A stretch of 64,000 nt of DNA from Aureococcus anophagefferens (lineage: Eukaryota; Sar; Pelagophyceae; Pelagomonadales; Pelagomonadaceae), in contig NW_008705562.1 in assembly GCF_000186865.1 (NCBI RefSeq), forward strand, positions 1,447,014 through 1,511,013. Reading direction: 5' to 3'. The notes beneath the pieces are model-generated. The model did no database searches, was not told the DNA's origin, and saw only the letters and a list, made by a program, of their open reading frames with translations. Below, piece after piece: positions 29,233-38,574 of this stretch. Positions within the stretch are counted from its first letter, which is position 1. Every line of letters begins with the position of its first letter. The position numbers and the translations under genes are program-made.

Positions 29233-30269
29233 TTGGCGGCCTGGATGGCCTCGTCGCCGCCCGCGCGGTTGCGGATGTCGGAGAGGACCTGCATGACGGA
29301 GAAGCACTCGCGCGCGTCGAACTTGGGCGTCTGCGTCAGGCCCTCCGCGAGGCAGCGGTTGACCTCCTCGGCCTGGTAGGCGAGGCCCTGCGAGTTGACG
29401 TAGTTGAAGTCGCCCTCGATGTCCGGCAGCGGGAAGGACCGCTTCGTCTCCGGCCCAAAGTCCTGGGACCCGAGGCCCGACATGCGCTGGAGGGAGAACT
29501 CCGTCGGGCACCAGAACGGGAAGGGCACGCGGATGACGCCCTTGGTGCCGTTGACGACGCCGACGCGCGCCGTCGGGTTCTTGAGGCTGCACTCGAGCGT
29601 GCCGACGCGGTTCCCCGGGAAGCGGAGGAGCGCGGCGACGTGCTGGTCGAGGCCGCTCTCCTTGTGGAGCTCGGCGACGACGCCCTCGATGGACTCCGGC
29701 GCGTCGCCGTCCATGGCCCACTGGAGGAACTGCGCGCAGTAGATGCCCGTCTCGAGCGTCGCGCTCGCCTGGCCCGCGCCGTCGTCCTGGCCGAAGGACG
29801 CGTGCGCGCTGACGACGTCGCCGATGGCGCCGGACCGGATCGCGTCGCGGATCGCGGCCATCGCGGGGAAGAAGCGGCTCCAGACGCCGTGGAGGAAGAA
29901 GAGCTCCTTCTCCCGCGCGACGTTGAGCACGCGCGTCGCCTCGGCGGCGGACGGCGCCATGGCCTTCTCGCAGAGCACCGCGCGACCGCCCTCGAGGCAC
30001 ATGATGCTGTCCTGCACGTGGCGCATCGACGGCGTCGCGACGTAGACGACGTCGCAGTCCGCGTCCGCGGCGAGCGCCGCGTAGGACCCGTGGGCCGTGG
30101 GGATGCCGAAGCGGCCCGCGAAGAGCTCCGCCGTCTCGGCGCTCCGCGAGCCCGCGGCGACGACCTCCGTGTTGGGCAGCTGCGTGAGCACGCGCGTCAT
30201 GTCGCTGGCGATGCGCCCGCTGCCCATGATGCCCCAGCGGATGGCGCGGCCGACGATGGGGGCTGGCAT
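29196..30269 (-). CDS. Gfo/Idh/MocA-family oxidoreductase (dihydrodiol-dehydrogenase-like)
   Basis: This 357-aa NAD(P)-dependent dehydrogenase has a Rossmann start (RWGIMGSGRIASDMTRVL), then VVYVATPSMRHVQDSIMCLE and VLCEKAMAPSAAEA. The latter corresponds to the family's E-K-P motif with Pro replaced by Ala. The C-terminal alpha/beta domain (GVWSRFFPAMAAIRDAI, LECSLKNPT) fits trans-1,2-dihydrobenzene-1,2-diol dehydrogenase or related sugar dehydrogenases. The start is MPAPIVGRAIRWGIMG, because the upstream extension is leader. The C-terminal codons are duplicated downstream (29069-29150). The gene is divergent from the phosphatase-family gene. The substrate is unknown. Confidence 0.85.
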   Translation of the reverse strand: MPAPIVGRAIRWGIMGSGRIASDMTRVLTQLPNTEVVAAGSRSAETAELFAGRFGIPTAHGSYAALAADADCDVVYVATPSMRHVQDSIMCLEGGRAVLCEKAMAPSAAEATRVLNVAREKELFFLHGVWSRFFPAMAAIRDAIRSGAIGDVVSAHASFGQDDGAGQASATLETGIYCAQFLQWAMDGDAPESIEGVVAELHKESGLDQHVAALLRFPGNRVGTLECSLKNPTARVGVVNGTKGVIRVPFPFWCPTEFSLQRMSGLGSQDFGPETKRSFPLPDIEGDFNYVNSQGLAYQAEEVNRCLAEGLTQTPKFDARECFSVMQVLSDIRNRAGGDEAIQAAKDKKTIQGSGYS

Positions 30270-30481
30270 GGTAGTAGTGGACAGTGGACAGAGCAAGCAA
30301 AAGCGCGATCTCGGGGCTCGATCGAGTGCTCGGCTGTGAGATCGGGCAACTCGCAAATCTTGAAGTTTGCTCGCCGAACCTCCACAAGGTCAAAGACCAG
30401 GCGTCCCGCGGCGGCGTCATCAGCCAGCCGAGTCGGGGTCAAGAGCGTGTGAAGGTGGCACTCATACTCTATTTGGCGCTC

Positions 30482-31591
30482 ATGGTCATGCAGTGGTCGG
30501 CCGGCAAGCGCCTCATGATCGTCGGCAAGTCCGGCGCCATCGTGCGCCGCGGCGCGGACTTGGCCAGCGACGTCGTCGCGACTCTGCCCAAGGGCTCCTA
30601 CGCCGAGGCCGCGGGCAAGGAGCAGGAGATCGTCGACAAGGGCAGGACGAAGCAGCGGCTCCAGCTCCTGAGCCCCGTCGACGGCTGGCTGTCATCGAAC
30701 CTCGTCGCCGCCGCCGACGACGAGCGGCCGCTGGACCGCGAGCTCGCGGTCGCCGTGGACCTCGCCGAGCGCGCGGGCGAGGCCATCGTCGCCATCCGCG
30801 CGGCGCACGGCCTCGACACGACGGAGAAGGCCGGCGGCCAGGGCCCCGTGACGGAGGCGGACCGGCGCGCGGACGCGCTCATCTGCGAGGGCCTGCGGCG
30901 CGAGTTCCCCGGCGACTCGATCGTGTCCGAGGAGGGCGCGAACGCGGACGCGGCGGCCGAGCGGACGTGGTACGTCGACCCCCTCGACGGCACGAAGAAC
31001 TTCGTGCTCCCGGAGGACGACGCCGCGCGGCGCGACTGGTGCGTGCTCATCGGCCTCGTCGTCGGCGACGTGCCCGTGCTCGGCGTCGTGCACCGGCCCG
31101 ACGCGGGCGCGACGTGGACGGGCGTCGTGCGGCCCGACGGGTCCCGCGCGGCCGTCAGGACCGTCGCGGGCGTCTCCGAGCCCCTGCCGCGCCTCGACGC
31201 GAACGCGCTCGAAGCGGGGCCGCTCAAGTTCGCCGCGTCGCCGCCGGTGCACCCGCGCTTCGCGCCGCTCGTCGCCAAGTTCGCGGGCCGCGACGCCGAG
31301 GCCGTCCCCATGGGCTCCGCGGGCCTCAAGGCCGCGCTCGTCGCCGACGGCAGCGCCCACATGTACCCGTCGTCCTTCGCGGGCATGCACGCGTGGGACG
31401 TCGCGGCGGGCCACGCGCTCTGCCGCGCGACGGGCGCGGACCTCGAGGCCCTCGACGGCTCGAAGATCGCCTACGCCAAGGACCTCGTGCTGTCCAAGGG
31501 CGTCCTCTTCGCCGCGCCGGCCGTCGACGCGGACCTCAAGACGAAGCTCCGCGCCATGTACGCCGCCATCGCGTCCCGCCCGCGCCACTAA
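30482..31591 (+). CDS. inositol-monophosphatase-superfamily phosphatase (3'(2'),5'-bisphosphate nucleotidase-like)
   Basis: The metal-dependent phosphatase core is clear: GPVTEADRRADALICEGLRR, VSEEGA, WYVDPLDGTKNFV (metal-binding DPLDGT) and the late WDVAAGHAL motif. Acidic residues from these motifs bind Mg2+, and Li+-sensitive members hydrolyse PAP/PAPS or inositol phosphates. The overall pattern looks closest to CysQ/BPNT-type bisphosphate nucleotidases, but this is not certain. About 90 residues precede the core, including KRLMIVGKSGAIVRRG, which resembles an SH3-like segment. The start is uncertain. The frame is open from 30284, only 15 bp from the divergent start, so I choose the Met at 30482. 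A further-upstream start would include a hydrophobic stretch (VALILYLALMVMQW). Confidence 0.8.
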   Translation: MVMQWSAGKRLMIVGKSGAIVRRGADLASDVVATLPKGSYAEAAGKEQEIVDKGRTKQRLQLLSPVDGWLSSNLVAAADDERPLDRELAVAVDLAERAGEAIVAIRAAHGLDTTEKAGGQGPVTEADRRADALICEGLRREFPGDSIVSEEGANADAAAERTWYVDPLDGTKNFVLPEDDAARRDWCVLIGLVVGDVPVLGVVHRPDAGATWTGVVRPDGSRAAVRTVAGVSEPLPRLDANALEAGPLKFAASPPVHPRFAPLVAKFAGRDAEAVPMGSAGLKAALVADGSAHMYPSSFAGMHAWDVAAGHALCRATGADLEALDGSKIAYAKDLVLSKGVLFAAPAVDADLKTKLRAMYAAIASRPRH

Positions 31592-31662
31592 CGCCGTCGA
31601 CGCGGGTAGAACCGGGGGGCGCGCGCAGCCATCGCGTCGCGCCGCTTATGCCACTCGCCCAC

Positions 31663-33602
31663 TCAGATTACGCCGGCCTCGGGCCGCGGCCGCCGGCGGA
31701 CCCGCTCCTTCGCGCGGAGCGCGGCGTCGGCGGCGTCGTTCGCCTCCCGCGCCTCCTCGTCGGCCTTGCGCGCGCGCCGGAGGCGGCCGAGGAAGGGCTC
31801 GGCCTGCGTCCGCGCGTCGATGGTCCGCCACGCCGCGCGGTGCGCGCGGATGAACTCGTTGCGCGCGCCGCAGCGGCGGCGGTCGCCGATGCACGCGCGC
31901 GCGGCGGCGGCGAAGCGGCCGGGCTCGAAGTCCTCGAGCGCGCGGACCTGGGCCCGGTCCACGGCGCAGAGCGGCGTCGCGAGGTCGTCCTCCTGGAGGG
32001 CCCCGCGCGGCGCGGCGCGGTCGTCCTCGGGCGGGAACCAGTGGCCGTGGTCGCCGCGGTCGTAGAGGCCCAGCGCGCGGAGGTGGTCCCGGAAGAGGCG
32101 GTCGACGACGTGCTTGTTGTGCGCGCGGCGGTCGCGCGGCTCGAGGGCCGTCGCGTTGCGCCGCGCGCGCTTGCGCTCCGCGCGGTCCTTGGACCGCCAG
32201 CGGTCCCAGTCGCGCTTGGAAGTAGATAAAAGGTGGGGCACGTGGACGGCGAACGCGCCCGCGACGGTGTGGAACTCGTAGTCCGCGGCCCGCAGCGCCG
32301 CGATCCACTCGAGCTTGTTCTTGCCGTAGCCCGCGAAGCGCTCGTCGAAGCGCGGCGTCGCGAAGGAGCCGTTGACCGCCGTCGGCTCGTCGCAGCGCCG
32401 CACGACGACGAAGGGCTCGAAGTGGTTCCCCAGGAAGCAGTCGAGCCGCGCGGGCGGCGCGTCGTCCGGCAGGGCGAGCCAGTCGAGGAAGCGCGTCGTG
32501 CCGTGGTGGTGGAAGGCGCTGCACCGGAGATCGCTGGGTTCGCTCTCGTGGGCCGTGTTCTGGAGCCGCCTGGGCAGCAAAAGGGTGATTCAACGTCGCT
32601 TCAACGTGAGTGTTCCGCGCGCGCGTGTTCCGGAAAAAGCATCCGCGCTTCGAGACCGTTCCGAGAGATGATCGCTCGTCCAAAAATCAGCCGAAACGAG
32701 TGGAAAACGGCCGAGATATGAGCCTTTGAAGTTGGGAATTTCGCTCTCTTTTGCTGCCCCGGGAGCCGCTCGGGGATCGCGTGGAGCGCGCTGTGGAGCG
32801 CCGCGTGGCGCCGCCGCGTCGCCGCGTCGAGGGTCGGCCGCGGCGTGGGCCGCGCTGTCGGCCGCGGCGTCGGCAGGAACTTGACGCGCTTGACCACCTT
32901 CTTCTTCGGCCGTTTTTTCGGAGCCGCGCCGAGGCGCCGGCGCCGCGCGCCGTCGGACACGGGGTCCTCCCAGTGGTTCGCGCGCGTGGGCCGCCAGTCC
33001 GGCGCCGCGCCGTCGCCCGCGCCGTTGGCCACGCACCGTAATAACCCGAGCTTCGACGACGGGATCTGCCGCTCGAGCTCCGCGGGCGACAACACCTTGG
33101 CCGGGTTCGTCGACTCCGCGTGCGCGACGAGCAGCTCGAGCGCGGGCACGACGAGCGCCGCGCGCGTCTGCGCGTCGAGGACGCCGCTGCGCAGGGCGTC
33201 GATGATGCGCCGCCGCGTGCCGACGCTCGGCCAGAAGTCGATGTCCAGCAGGAAGACGTGGCTCGTCGTCGCCATCGCCCACGCGACGTTCCGGAGCCGG
33301 TTCACGGGGTAGGGGAAGGGCCGCGCCGGGACGACGACGGCGACGCGCCGGTCCGTGCAGAGCGCCATGAGGCCAGACGCGCGCGCCTCGAGCGCGCCGC
33401 TCGGCTCGCTGCCGTTGGACATGATCGACAGCGCCATGGGGCCGTGCCAGCGCTCGCAGAGCTTCTCGACGACCCAGAGCCGGTCGACGGACGCCTGCGT
33501 CACGAGCGTCACGTCCGTGGCGCCCGGCGCCGACACGCACGCCGCCGACGCCCGGCGCAGGCACGCGACGACGACAGCCCACAAGGGGCTGCGCATCATC
33601 AT
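31663..33602 (-). CDS. LARGE-like glycosyltransferase (GT49 type), one introner intron
   Basis: The coding sequence is join(33602..32770, 32569..31663), 579 aa; a start at 33656 would add 18. It has a type II signal anchor (MMMRSPLWAVVVACLRR). A GT domain follows with LLDIDFWPS (acidic DxD-like motif), VVVPARPFPYPVNRLRNVAW and FLDWLALPDDAP. It ends with GYGKNKLEWIAALRAADYEF and AFAVHVPHLL, a module typical of LARGE and B4GAT1. Such enzymes act in the Golgi on glycoprotein glycans. A basic and Pro/Thr-rich stalk (PTPRPTARPTPRPT) sits just before the splice site, inside the catalytic region, which is unusual. The intron is a 200-bp introner. Splicing restores AIPERLQNTAHESEP. The donor sugar cannot be inferred. 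Confidence 0.8.
32570..32769 (-). mobile_element. introner element acting as a 200-bp intron (family B)
   Basis: On the minus strand the 8-bp host sequence GCGGCTCC lies at 32769-32762 and again directly after the insert at 32569-32562. The insert has near-perfect inverted termini: a GGGGCAGCAAAAG start and a CTTTTGCTGCCCAG end. Removal as a GC...AG intron leaves GAG CGG CTC CAG in frame. The body matches the element at 46622-46813 in reverse orientation, and its centre (GGCTGATTTTTGGACGA) is shared with family A. Confidence 0.85.
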
Positions 33603-33659
33603 CGCAAATATTTTTTGCAAGAGACGAGCAGCAACAATGCAGCACCTTGAATGCAAAAT

Positions 33660-35276
33660 TTACCCCCCCGGGTCGACGTCGTCGCCGAGCTCGAGGTCGT
33701 AGAGGGCCCGGGCGTCCTTGTTCGAGAGGATGACGCGGGCCTCCTGGACCTTGAGGAACTTGGCCTCGGCGTCCGGGTCGTCGAGGTTCTTGTCCGGGTG
33801 CGTCTCGAGGGCCTTCTTCTTGTAGGCCTTCGTGATGGCCGCGAGGTCCGCGTCGCGCGGCACACCGAGGACCTCGTAGTGGTTCGCGACCTTGGCGCGG
33901 CGCGCCTCGCGCGCCGCCCGGTCGCCGTCGAGCTTGTCGGGCCCGACGCGCGCGCGGTACGCGCCGCCGTCGTCCGCGTCGTCGCCGTGCGCGTCGCGGC
34001 GCGCGCGCATCTTCGCCGCGTCCCACTCCCGGTCCCGGCGCAGGCCCAGGCCCGCGGCGAGGGCCCTGGACGCCGCGAGGGCCGCGGCGAGGGCGTCGCC
34101 GAAGGTGTCGCCGCCGACGAGGGGCGCGCGCCGGTGCGCGCGGAGCGCGGCCGCGGCGTCGTCGGCCGCGCGCGCCGCGGCCGCGTGGGCCTTCGCGAGG
34201 CCGTTGAGGCGCTCGCGGTCCGGCCCGGCGTGGCCGCGGGCCGCGAGGGCCGTCGTCGCACTGCGCGGCGCCGTCAGGAAGCGCGCGGCGACGACGCCGT
34301 CGCAGCGCGCGCGGCCGAGCCGCGCCCGCCAGCACCGCGGGTGGCCCTCGAGCGACCGGCCGTAGTCCGCGGCCGCGCGCGCGTAGTCGCCGTCGCGCGC
34401 GTGGGCCAGGGCCCGGTCGAGGAAGAGCGACGGGTGCGCCGCGTCGCGGACGCCGGAGCCGTAGGCCGCCGCGGCCGCCGCGAAGTCGCCGTCGTCGAGT
34501 AAAGCGTCGCCGCGGACCTTCGCCGCGCGCTGCGCGTCGATCAGCGCCGCGTCCTCGGCGACGCCCAGCGACGCCGCGGCGGCGTAGCGCGACGCGAAGC
34601 GCAGGCCGCAGCACGCCGCGCGCCGCGCCGCGGCGGGCCAGTGCGCTAGTTCGCCGAGGGGCAGCGCCTCGAGGAAGTCCGCCGCGCGCGCCCAGCGCCC
34701 CGTCGCGCCGAGCGCGGCGACGTAGGCCGCGGCGCAGGCCGGACACGCCGGGTCCCAGCCGAGGGCCGCGGCCGCGTAGTGGTAGCGGTCCTCCGCGCGC
34801 TCCTCGGCGTCGTTCGCGCGCCGCAGGAGCGCGTCGCGCTTCGCCTCGCGCTTCGCGCGCGCCTTCGCGGCCTTGGCGCCGGCCTCGGGCGGCGGCGCCT
34901 CGCGCGTCGGCGCGCCGCCGCCGGCGTCGACGGCGCGGCCCCGGGGCCACTCGCGCTCGGGCCGGCCCCGCGACGGCGCGTAGAACGCGGCGCCGTCGCG
35001 CCGCGGCCGCGCGGCGACGCCGCCGCCGCCGACGTCGCGCAGGCGCGCGCCCAGCGGCAGCGCCGCGCCGCCGCGGCGCAGCTCGAGGTCCGCGGCGTAG
35101 ACGTGGGCGACGCCCTTGAAGCGCGCGTTGAAGGCGCCGCAGAAGGCCTCGAGCGCGCGCCCGACGACGGGTCCGTAGCGCCAGCTCTTGGGGGGGTCGA
35201 TGGCCACCTCGAAGGTCTCGCGGCCCTCGTAGCACACGTGCAGACGTTCCGGCTCGGCGTCGACGAGCGCAGCCAT
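33660..35276 (-). CDS. J-domain co-chaperone with helical-repeat region and C-terminal DnaJ domain
   Basis: This 538-aa protein has its J domain at the C-terminus: NHYEVLGVPRDADLAAITKA, HPD in ALETHPDKN, then EAKFLKVQEARVILSNKDAR. This is the arrangement of DNAJC3/DNAJC7-like co-chaperones, where TPR helices come first. The middle region (~150-440) is a series of Ala-rich helix pairs with TPR-like spacing, for example AEDRYHYAAAALGWDPAC and AAYGSGVRDAAHPSLFLDRA. The first ~75 residues (LHVCYEGRETFEVAIDPPKS) could be a ubiquitin-like fold. The start is MAALVDAEPERL, because the upstream extension is leader sequence. It would stimulate HSP70 ATPase activity; an HSP70 gene lies 7 kb away, with no evidence of linkage. 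No signal peptide or KDEL is seen, so it is probably cytosolic. Confidence 0.75.
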   Translation of the reverse strand: MAALVDAEPERLHVCYEGRETFEVAIDPPKSWRYGPVVGRALEAFCGAFNARFKGVAHVYAADLELRRGGAALPLGARLRDVGGGGVAARPRRDGAAFYAPSRGRPEREWPRGRAVDAGGGAPTREAPPPEAGAKAAKARAKREAKRDALLRRANDAEERAEDRYHYAAAALGWDPACPACAAAYVAALGATGRWARAADFLEALPLGELAHWPAAARRAACCGLRFASRYAAAASLGVAEDAALIDAQRAAKVRGDALLDDGDFAAAAAAYGSGVRDAAHPSLFLDRALAHARDGDYARAAADYGRSLEGHPRCWRARLGRARCDGVVAARFLTAPRSATTALAARGHAGPDRERLNGLAKAHAAAARAADDAAAALRAHRRAPLVGGDTFGDALAAALAASRALAAGLGLRRDREWDAAKMRARRDAHGDDADDGGAYRARVGPDKLDGDRAAREARRAKVANHYEVLGVPRDADLAAITKAYKKKALETHPDKNLDDPDAEAKFLKVQEARVILSNKDARALYDLELGDDVDPGG

Positions 35277-35591
35277 GGCTATTTCGGAGGATGAGACGTC
35301 GTTCGCCTCACGAGGCGACCATTGCTTTGCCAATCTGCTTTGCCACAGCTTTCGTTGCCCGTCACGTTGAGGGAAAGCAAATCCCGCGGAGGCGGAGGCG
35401 TCCTGGAAGAACTCGAGCGCGCCACGCGACGTGCTCTCGTCTTTCGAACGTCGAAAGCACCGACGCGAAGACGCCGGCGCACCGGACGACGTCCCCCCGA
35501 ACGCGCGCGCGAACGTAGGTGGCAAAGTTTGGAACACAGGGCACAAGTAACAGAGTTGGGCCCCCCTCGACCGCGGCGCGGAATCGTCGCG

Positions 35592-36926
35592 TCACGGCGC
35601 GGTCGAGGTGGAGGCGGCCCACTCGAAGAGGCGGCTGAGGACGGACTTGAAGTCCGTCCCGGGCGGCGGCGGGCAGGCGGACTCGTCCATCGCGTCGCGG
35701 ACGGGCGACGGCGACCGCGTGGGCGCCTCGGAGGACGAGTCGGCCCGGGCCCGGCGAACGTCCGGCGTCGCCGGCGACGGCGGACCGCGGCGGTCCGCGG
35801 CGACGCGGTGGAGCGCGGCGACGGCGGCGTCGCGGTGCGCCTGGATGACCTCCGACGTCTCCGCGCGGTCGATGTGCGTCGCGAGCGCGCGCCGCGCGCA
35901 GTCCAGGGCTTCGACGAGGGCCTCGCAGGCCTGGGCGTCGTCCGTCGCGCGGCGGCCGCACTCGAGCGCCGCGCCCGCGAGGCGGCCGAGCGCGGCCGTC
36001 CGCACCTCGCGTTCCCGCGCCGTCAGCGTCGCCGTGAGCGCGCGCTCCTCGGCCTCGATGGCCTCGGCGCCCGGGTCCCGCCGGTAGCGGCTCCAGGGCG
36101 ACCCCGGCGCGGCGGGCGCGGCGTCGGGGTCGCCCGGCGGCGGCGGCCGCGCTAAACCGCCGCAGTGGCCGAGCATCGTCCGGTACTCGAGGCGCGCGAC
36201 GCGCGCGCGGCCCGCCCGCAGGTGGGCGTCGCCGCGGCGCGCCATCGCCGCCGCGGCCCGCGCGTGGCGCGCCGCGCAGGCCTCGTCGACCGTCCACATG
36301 GTCACGTTCTCGTTCGCGAGCGTCCACGCGCCGTCGTAGCCGGACCGGCGGCCGACGGCATGGGGCGGGAACTGGGCGATGACGACGATGCGCCCGCCGT
36401 CGGCGACGGACCAGGGCAGGCGCGGGTAGCCCCGGAGCAGCAGCGTGCCGTCCTCGAGGAACCGCGGCTCGTGCGGCGCCGCGAAGAACGCGCCCGACGC
36501 GCGCTCCGTGAACCGCAGGCGCCACTCGAGGCCCACGACGTCGCCCGCCGTGAGCGTCGGGCGCCGCAGGTCCGCCATGGCCTCCGCGTAGGCGCCGCGC
36601 CAGCCGCCGCCGCCGCCGCGCGACGCGCGGACGTGCCGCTGCGCGCGCGCCGCGACGGCGTCGACGAGCGGCCGCCAGAGCCGCTCGTCGTTGGACGCGA
36701 GCGCCTGGTCCGCGGCGAAGGTGCAGCACCGCGCGAAGCTCCGCAAGTCCGACGCGCCGAGGTAGCCGAGCATCTGCACGATGAGCTCCAGCGGCACCGT
36801 CGGCGTCTGCGCATGCGAGAACGGCGCGTAGGGCGCGGGACTTGGTGTTATTGTTGTGTTGGTTGTATGTGGGTACCCGCCGGGATCCGGCGGGTCGTCC
36901 AGCTGCATGTCGAGCAGCGGCGACAT
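35592..36926 (-). CDS. F-box-like protein
   Basis: This is a 444-residue protein. An F-box-like helix set lies near residues 44-80: VPLELIVQMLGYLGASDLRS, FARCC and a Trp in LWRPLVD. This suggests an SCF ubiquitin-ligase substrate adaptor that binds Skp1. The central part (~115-215) is beta-rich (GLEWRLRFTERASGAFFA, LLRGYPRLPWSV). A helical Ala/Arg-rich region and a Ser/Pro-rich C-terminus follow (SSEAPTRSPSPVRDAMDES). The start is the first Met. A second Met at residue 7 is also possible. The substrate is unknown. Confidence 0.6.
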   Translation of the reverse strand: MSPLLDMQLDDPPDPGGYPHTTNTTITPSPAPYAPFSHAQTPTVPLELIVQMLGYLGASDLRSFARCCTFAADQALASNDERLWRPLVDAVAARAQRHVRASRGGGGGWRGAYAEAMADLRRPTLTAGDVVGLEWRLRFTERASGAFFAAPHEPRFLEDGTLLLRGYPRLPWSVADGGRIVVIAQFPPHAVGRRSGYDGAWTLANENVTMWTVDEACAARHARAAAAMARRGDAHLRAGRARVARLEYRTMLGHCGGLARPPPPGDPDAAPAAPGSPWSRYRRDPGAEAIEAEERALTATLTAREREVRTAALGRLAGAALECGRRATDDAQACEALVEALDCARRALATHIDRAETSEVIQAHRDAAVAALHRVAADRRGPPSPATPDVRRARADSSSEAPTRSPSPVRDAMDESACPPPPGTDFKSVLSRLFEWAASTSTAP

Positions 36927-37101
36927 GCCCTAGAGGCTGCTGCCGACGACGCGAGAGTTCGTAGTAGGGAAGTGTGACGAAGTGTGACTGGATCAATCTC
37001 AAATCGAGATGATCAATCCTTCAAGTACGAGTGTTTGACATGCGTTGCACTAGTGATTGAAGGCTGCACGAGGGCTGCCGGCCCACCCTTCCAACTCTAC
37101 G

Positions 37102-38265
37102 ATGTACGTGATGCGCCGCGGTCGGCCGGCGAGGCAGGACTCGGCGCTGCGCGTCGCCGAGGACGACGACGCGCGGTCCGTCGGCGACGTGGTGGCGGCC
37201 GCCGCCGCGCGCATCGGCGAGGCCGACGGCGTCGCCGCGGCCGTCGTGGCGGCGCTCGAGACCCAAGGGGTGACCTGGGCCTGGCAGCTCGCCCTGGCGA
37301 GTGACGGCGACTTCGCGGCCTGCGGCGCGCCCATGGGCCTCAAGCTCACGATCAAGGCCGAGCTCCGAGGCCAGGGCGACGACTGGGACGAGGACGACGT
37401 GCCCGCGCGCGTCCGCGCGTTCCTGCTCGTGCGCGGCCGCGACGGCAAGGAGCCCGGGCCCATGGGCCAGCCCGGCGCCCTGTTCCTCGCCTTGCTGGCC
37501 AGCCCGACGGAGGAGTGGCAGGGGCAGCTCCTCTTCATCTGCGAAATGTGCGCGTTGATCGCGGGGCTCATCATGGGGATCCCGTTCGCCCTCCTCCGCG
37601 ACAACGGCGCGCCGGCCGACGGCCGCGACACGTGGACCGCGTGGCGGGCGTCGTCCGACGACGTCCGCGACGCCATCGCGATGTTCGTCTTCTTCTCCAT
37701 GCTCTTCGTCGTGTTCCTGGCCGTGATGCTCGGCATGCTGGCGGCGACGGCCGGCGGCGACGCGGGCCTCAAGGGCGCGAAGTTCTACGAGGGCGCGGTC
37801 AACGTCGTGGGCGTCATGTTCGTCATGTTCATGTCCGGCGGCATCTACCCGCTCATGGGACTCTTCGAGTGGAAAATCGTCACCGCCGCGCGGAGCCCGT
37901 ACCCGAGCGTCGTCGCGATCGCGTTCTTCTGCGCGACGAGCTTCGGCCTCGCGAACCACGTGTTCCTGAAATTCGTCATCGACGCCCTGCCCCTGGAGCT
38001 GTACCACCAGCCGAGCTGGATGCGGACCCTGGGCATGCTCCACAACCCGCAGCTCGCGTCGCAGATGACGCTGGCCGCGCTCGAGCCGCGCGCGAGGAAA
38101 CGCGCGGCGCAGCTCCTCGCGGGCTGCGCCTTCGCGAAGCGCCCGAGCCCGCCGCCGCGGCCGCCCGCGCCCTTATTCGCCGCCAAGGTCGCCGACGCGC
38201 CGCCGACGGAGCGGGCCGTCGACGACGCGCCCGCGTGCTGCCTCCTGCCCGTGCGGCGGCCCTAG
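37102..38265 (+). CDS. multi-pass membrane protein, unknown function
   Basis: From MYVMRRGRPARQD the product is 387 aa. The N-terminal ~100 residues form a small helical domain resembling a SAM or DNA-packaging-like bundle (VTWAWQLALASDGDFAACGAPMGLKL spans it). Four hydrophobic segments follow: LLFICEMCALIAGLIMGIPF, AIAMFVFFSMLFVVFLAVML, NVVGVMFVMFMSGGIYPLMG and VVAIAFFCATSFGLANHVF. The C-terminal tail is cytosolic, Pro/Arg-rich, and ends with a Cys pair (ACCLLPV) that could be lipidated. I do not recognise the family. It is divergent from the F-box gene, with 175 bp between starts. Confidence 0.6.
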   Translation: MYVMRRGRPARQDSALRVAEDDDARSVGDVVAAAAARIGEADGVAAAVVAALETQGVTWAWQLALASDGDFAACGAPMGLKLTIKAELRGQGDDWDEDDVPARVRAFLLVRGRDGKEPGPMGQPGALFLALLASPTEEWQGQLLFICEMCALIAGLIMGIPFALLRDNGAPADGRDTWTAWRASSDDVRDAIAMFVFFSMLFVVFLAVMLGMLAATAGGDAGLKGAKFYEGAVNVVGVMFVMFMSGGIYPLMGLFEWKIVTAARSPYPSVVAIAFFCATSFGLANHVFLKFVIDALPLELYHQPSWMRTLGMLHNPQLASQMTLAALEPRARKRAAQLLAGCAFAKRPSPPPRPPAPLFAAKVADAPPTERAVDDAPACCLLPVRRP

Positions 38266-38480
38266 TTTCGTAGTGGATCTCGGGACAAGCGGCGGGCAGC
38301 GACGCGCGACCGGGGACCCCTCGACGAGGTAGACCCTTGACCTTGAATTCAACGTGAGTGCCACAGTGCACAACTGTAGTGAACTGAACCAGCCTCAGCT
38401 GATCAGCTTCGATTCACCCTGCTAAGCTGTGACGCAAGGCCAGCCGCGACAGCTTCGCACGCTCCGCACGCGACCGCACG

Positions 38481-38562
38481 GCTCCGCGCACCAACGCGCA
38501 GAGCTCGACACCGCAGGCAGCCTCCGCGCACCGACGCGCAGAGCTCGAAACAAAACAGGCAG
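38481..38562. repeat. 40/42-bp tandem duplication upstream of a gene
   Basis: The unit from CTCCGCGCACC through ACGCGCAGAGCTCGA to AGGCAG occurs at 38481-38520 and 38521-38562. It lies in the 309-bp stretch 38266-38574, the presumed 5' UTR and promoter of the next gene. That stretch also contains TTCAACGTGAGTG (38347-38359), identical to a 13-bp piece of the family-B introner. I see no gene in it. Confidence 0.6.
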
Positions 38563-38574
38563 CCGCTCCGGTGC

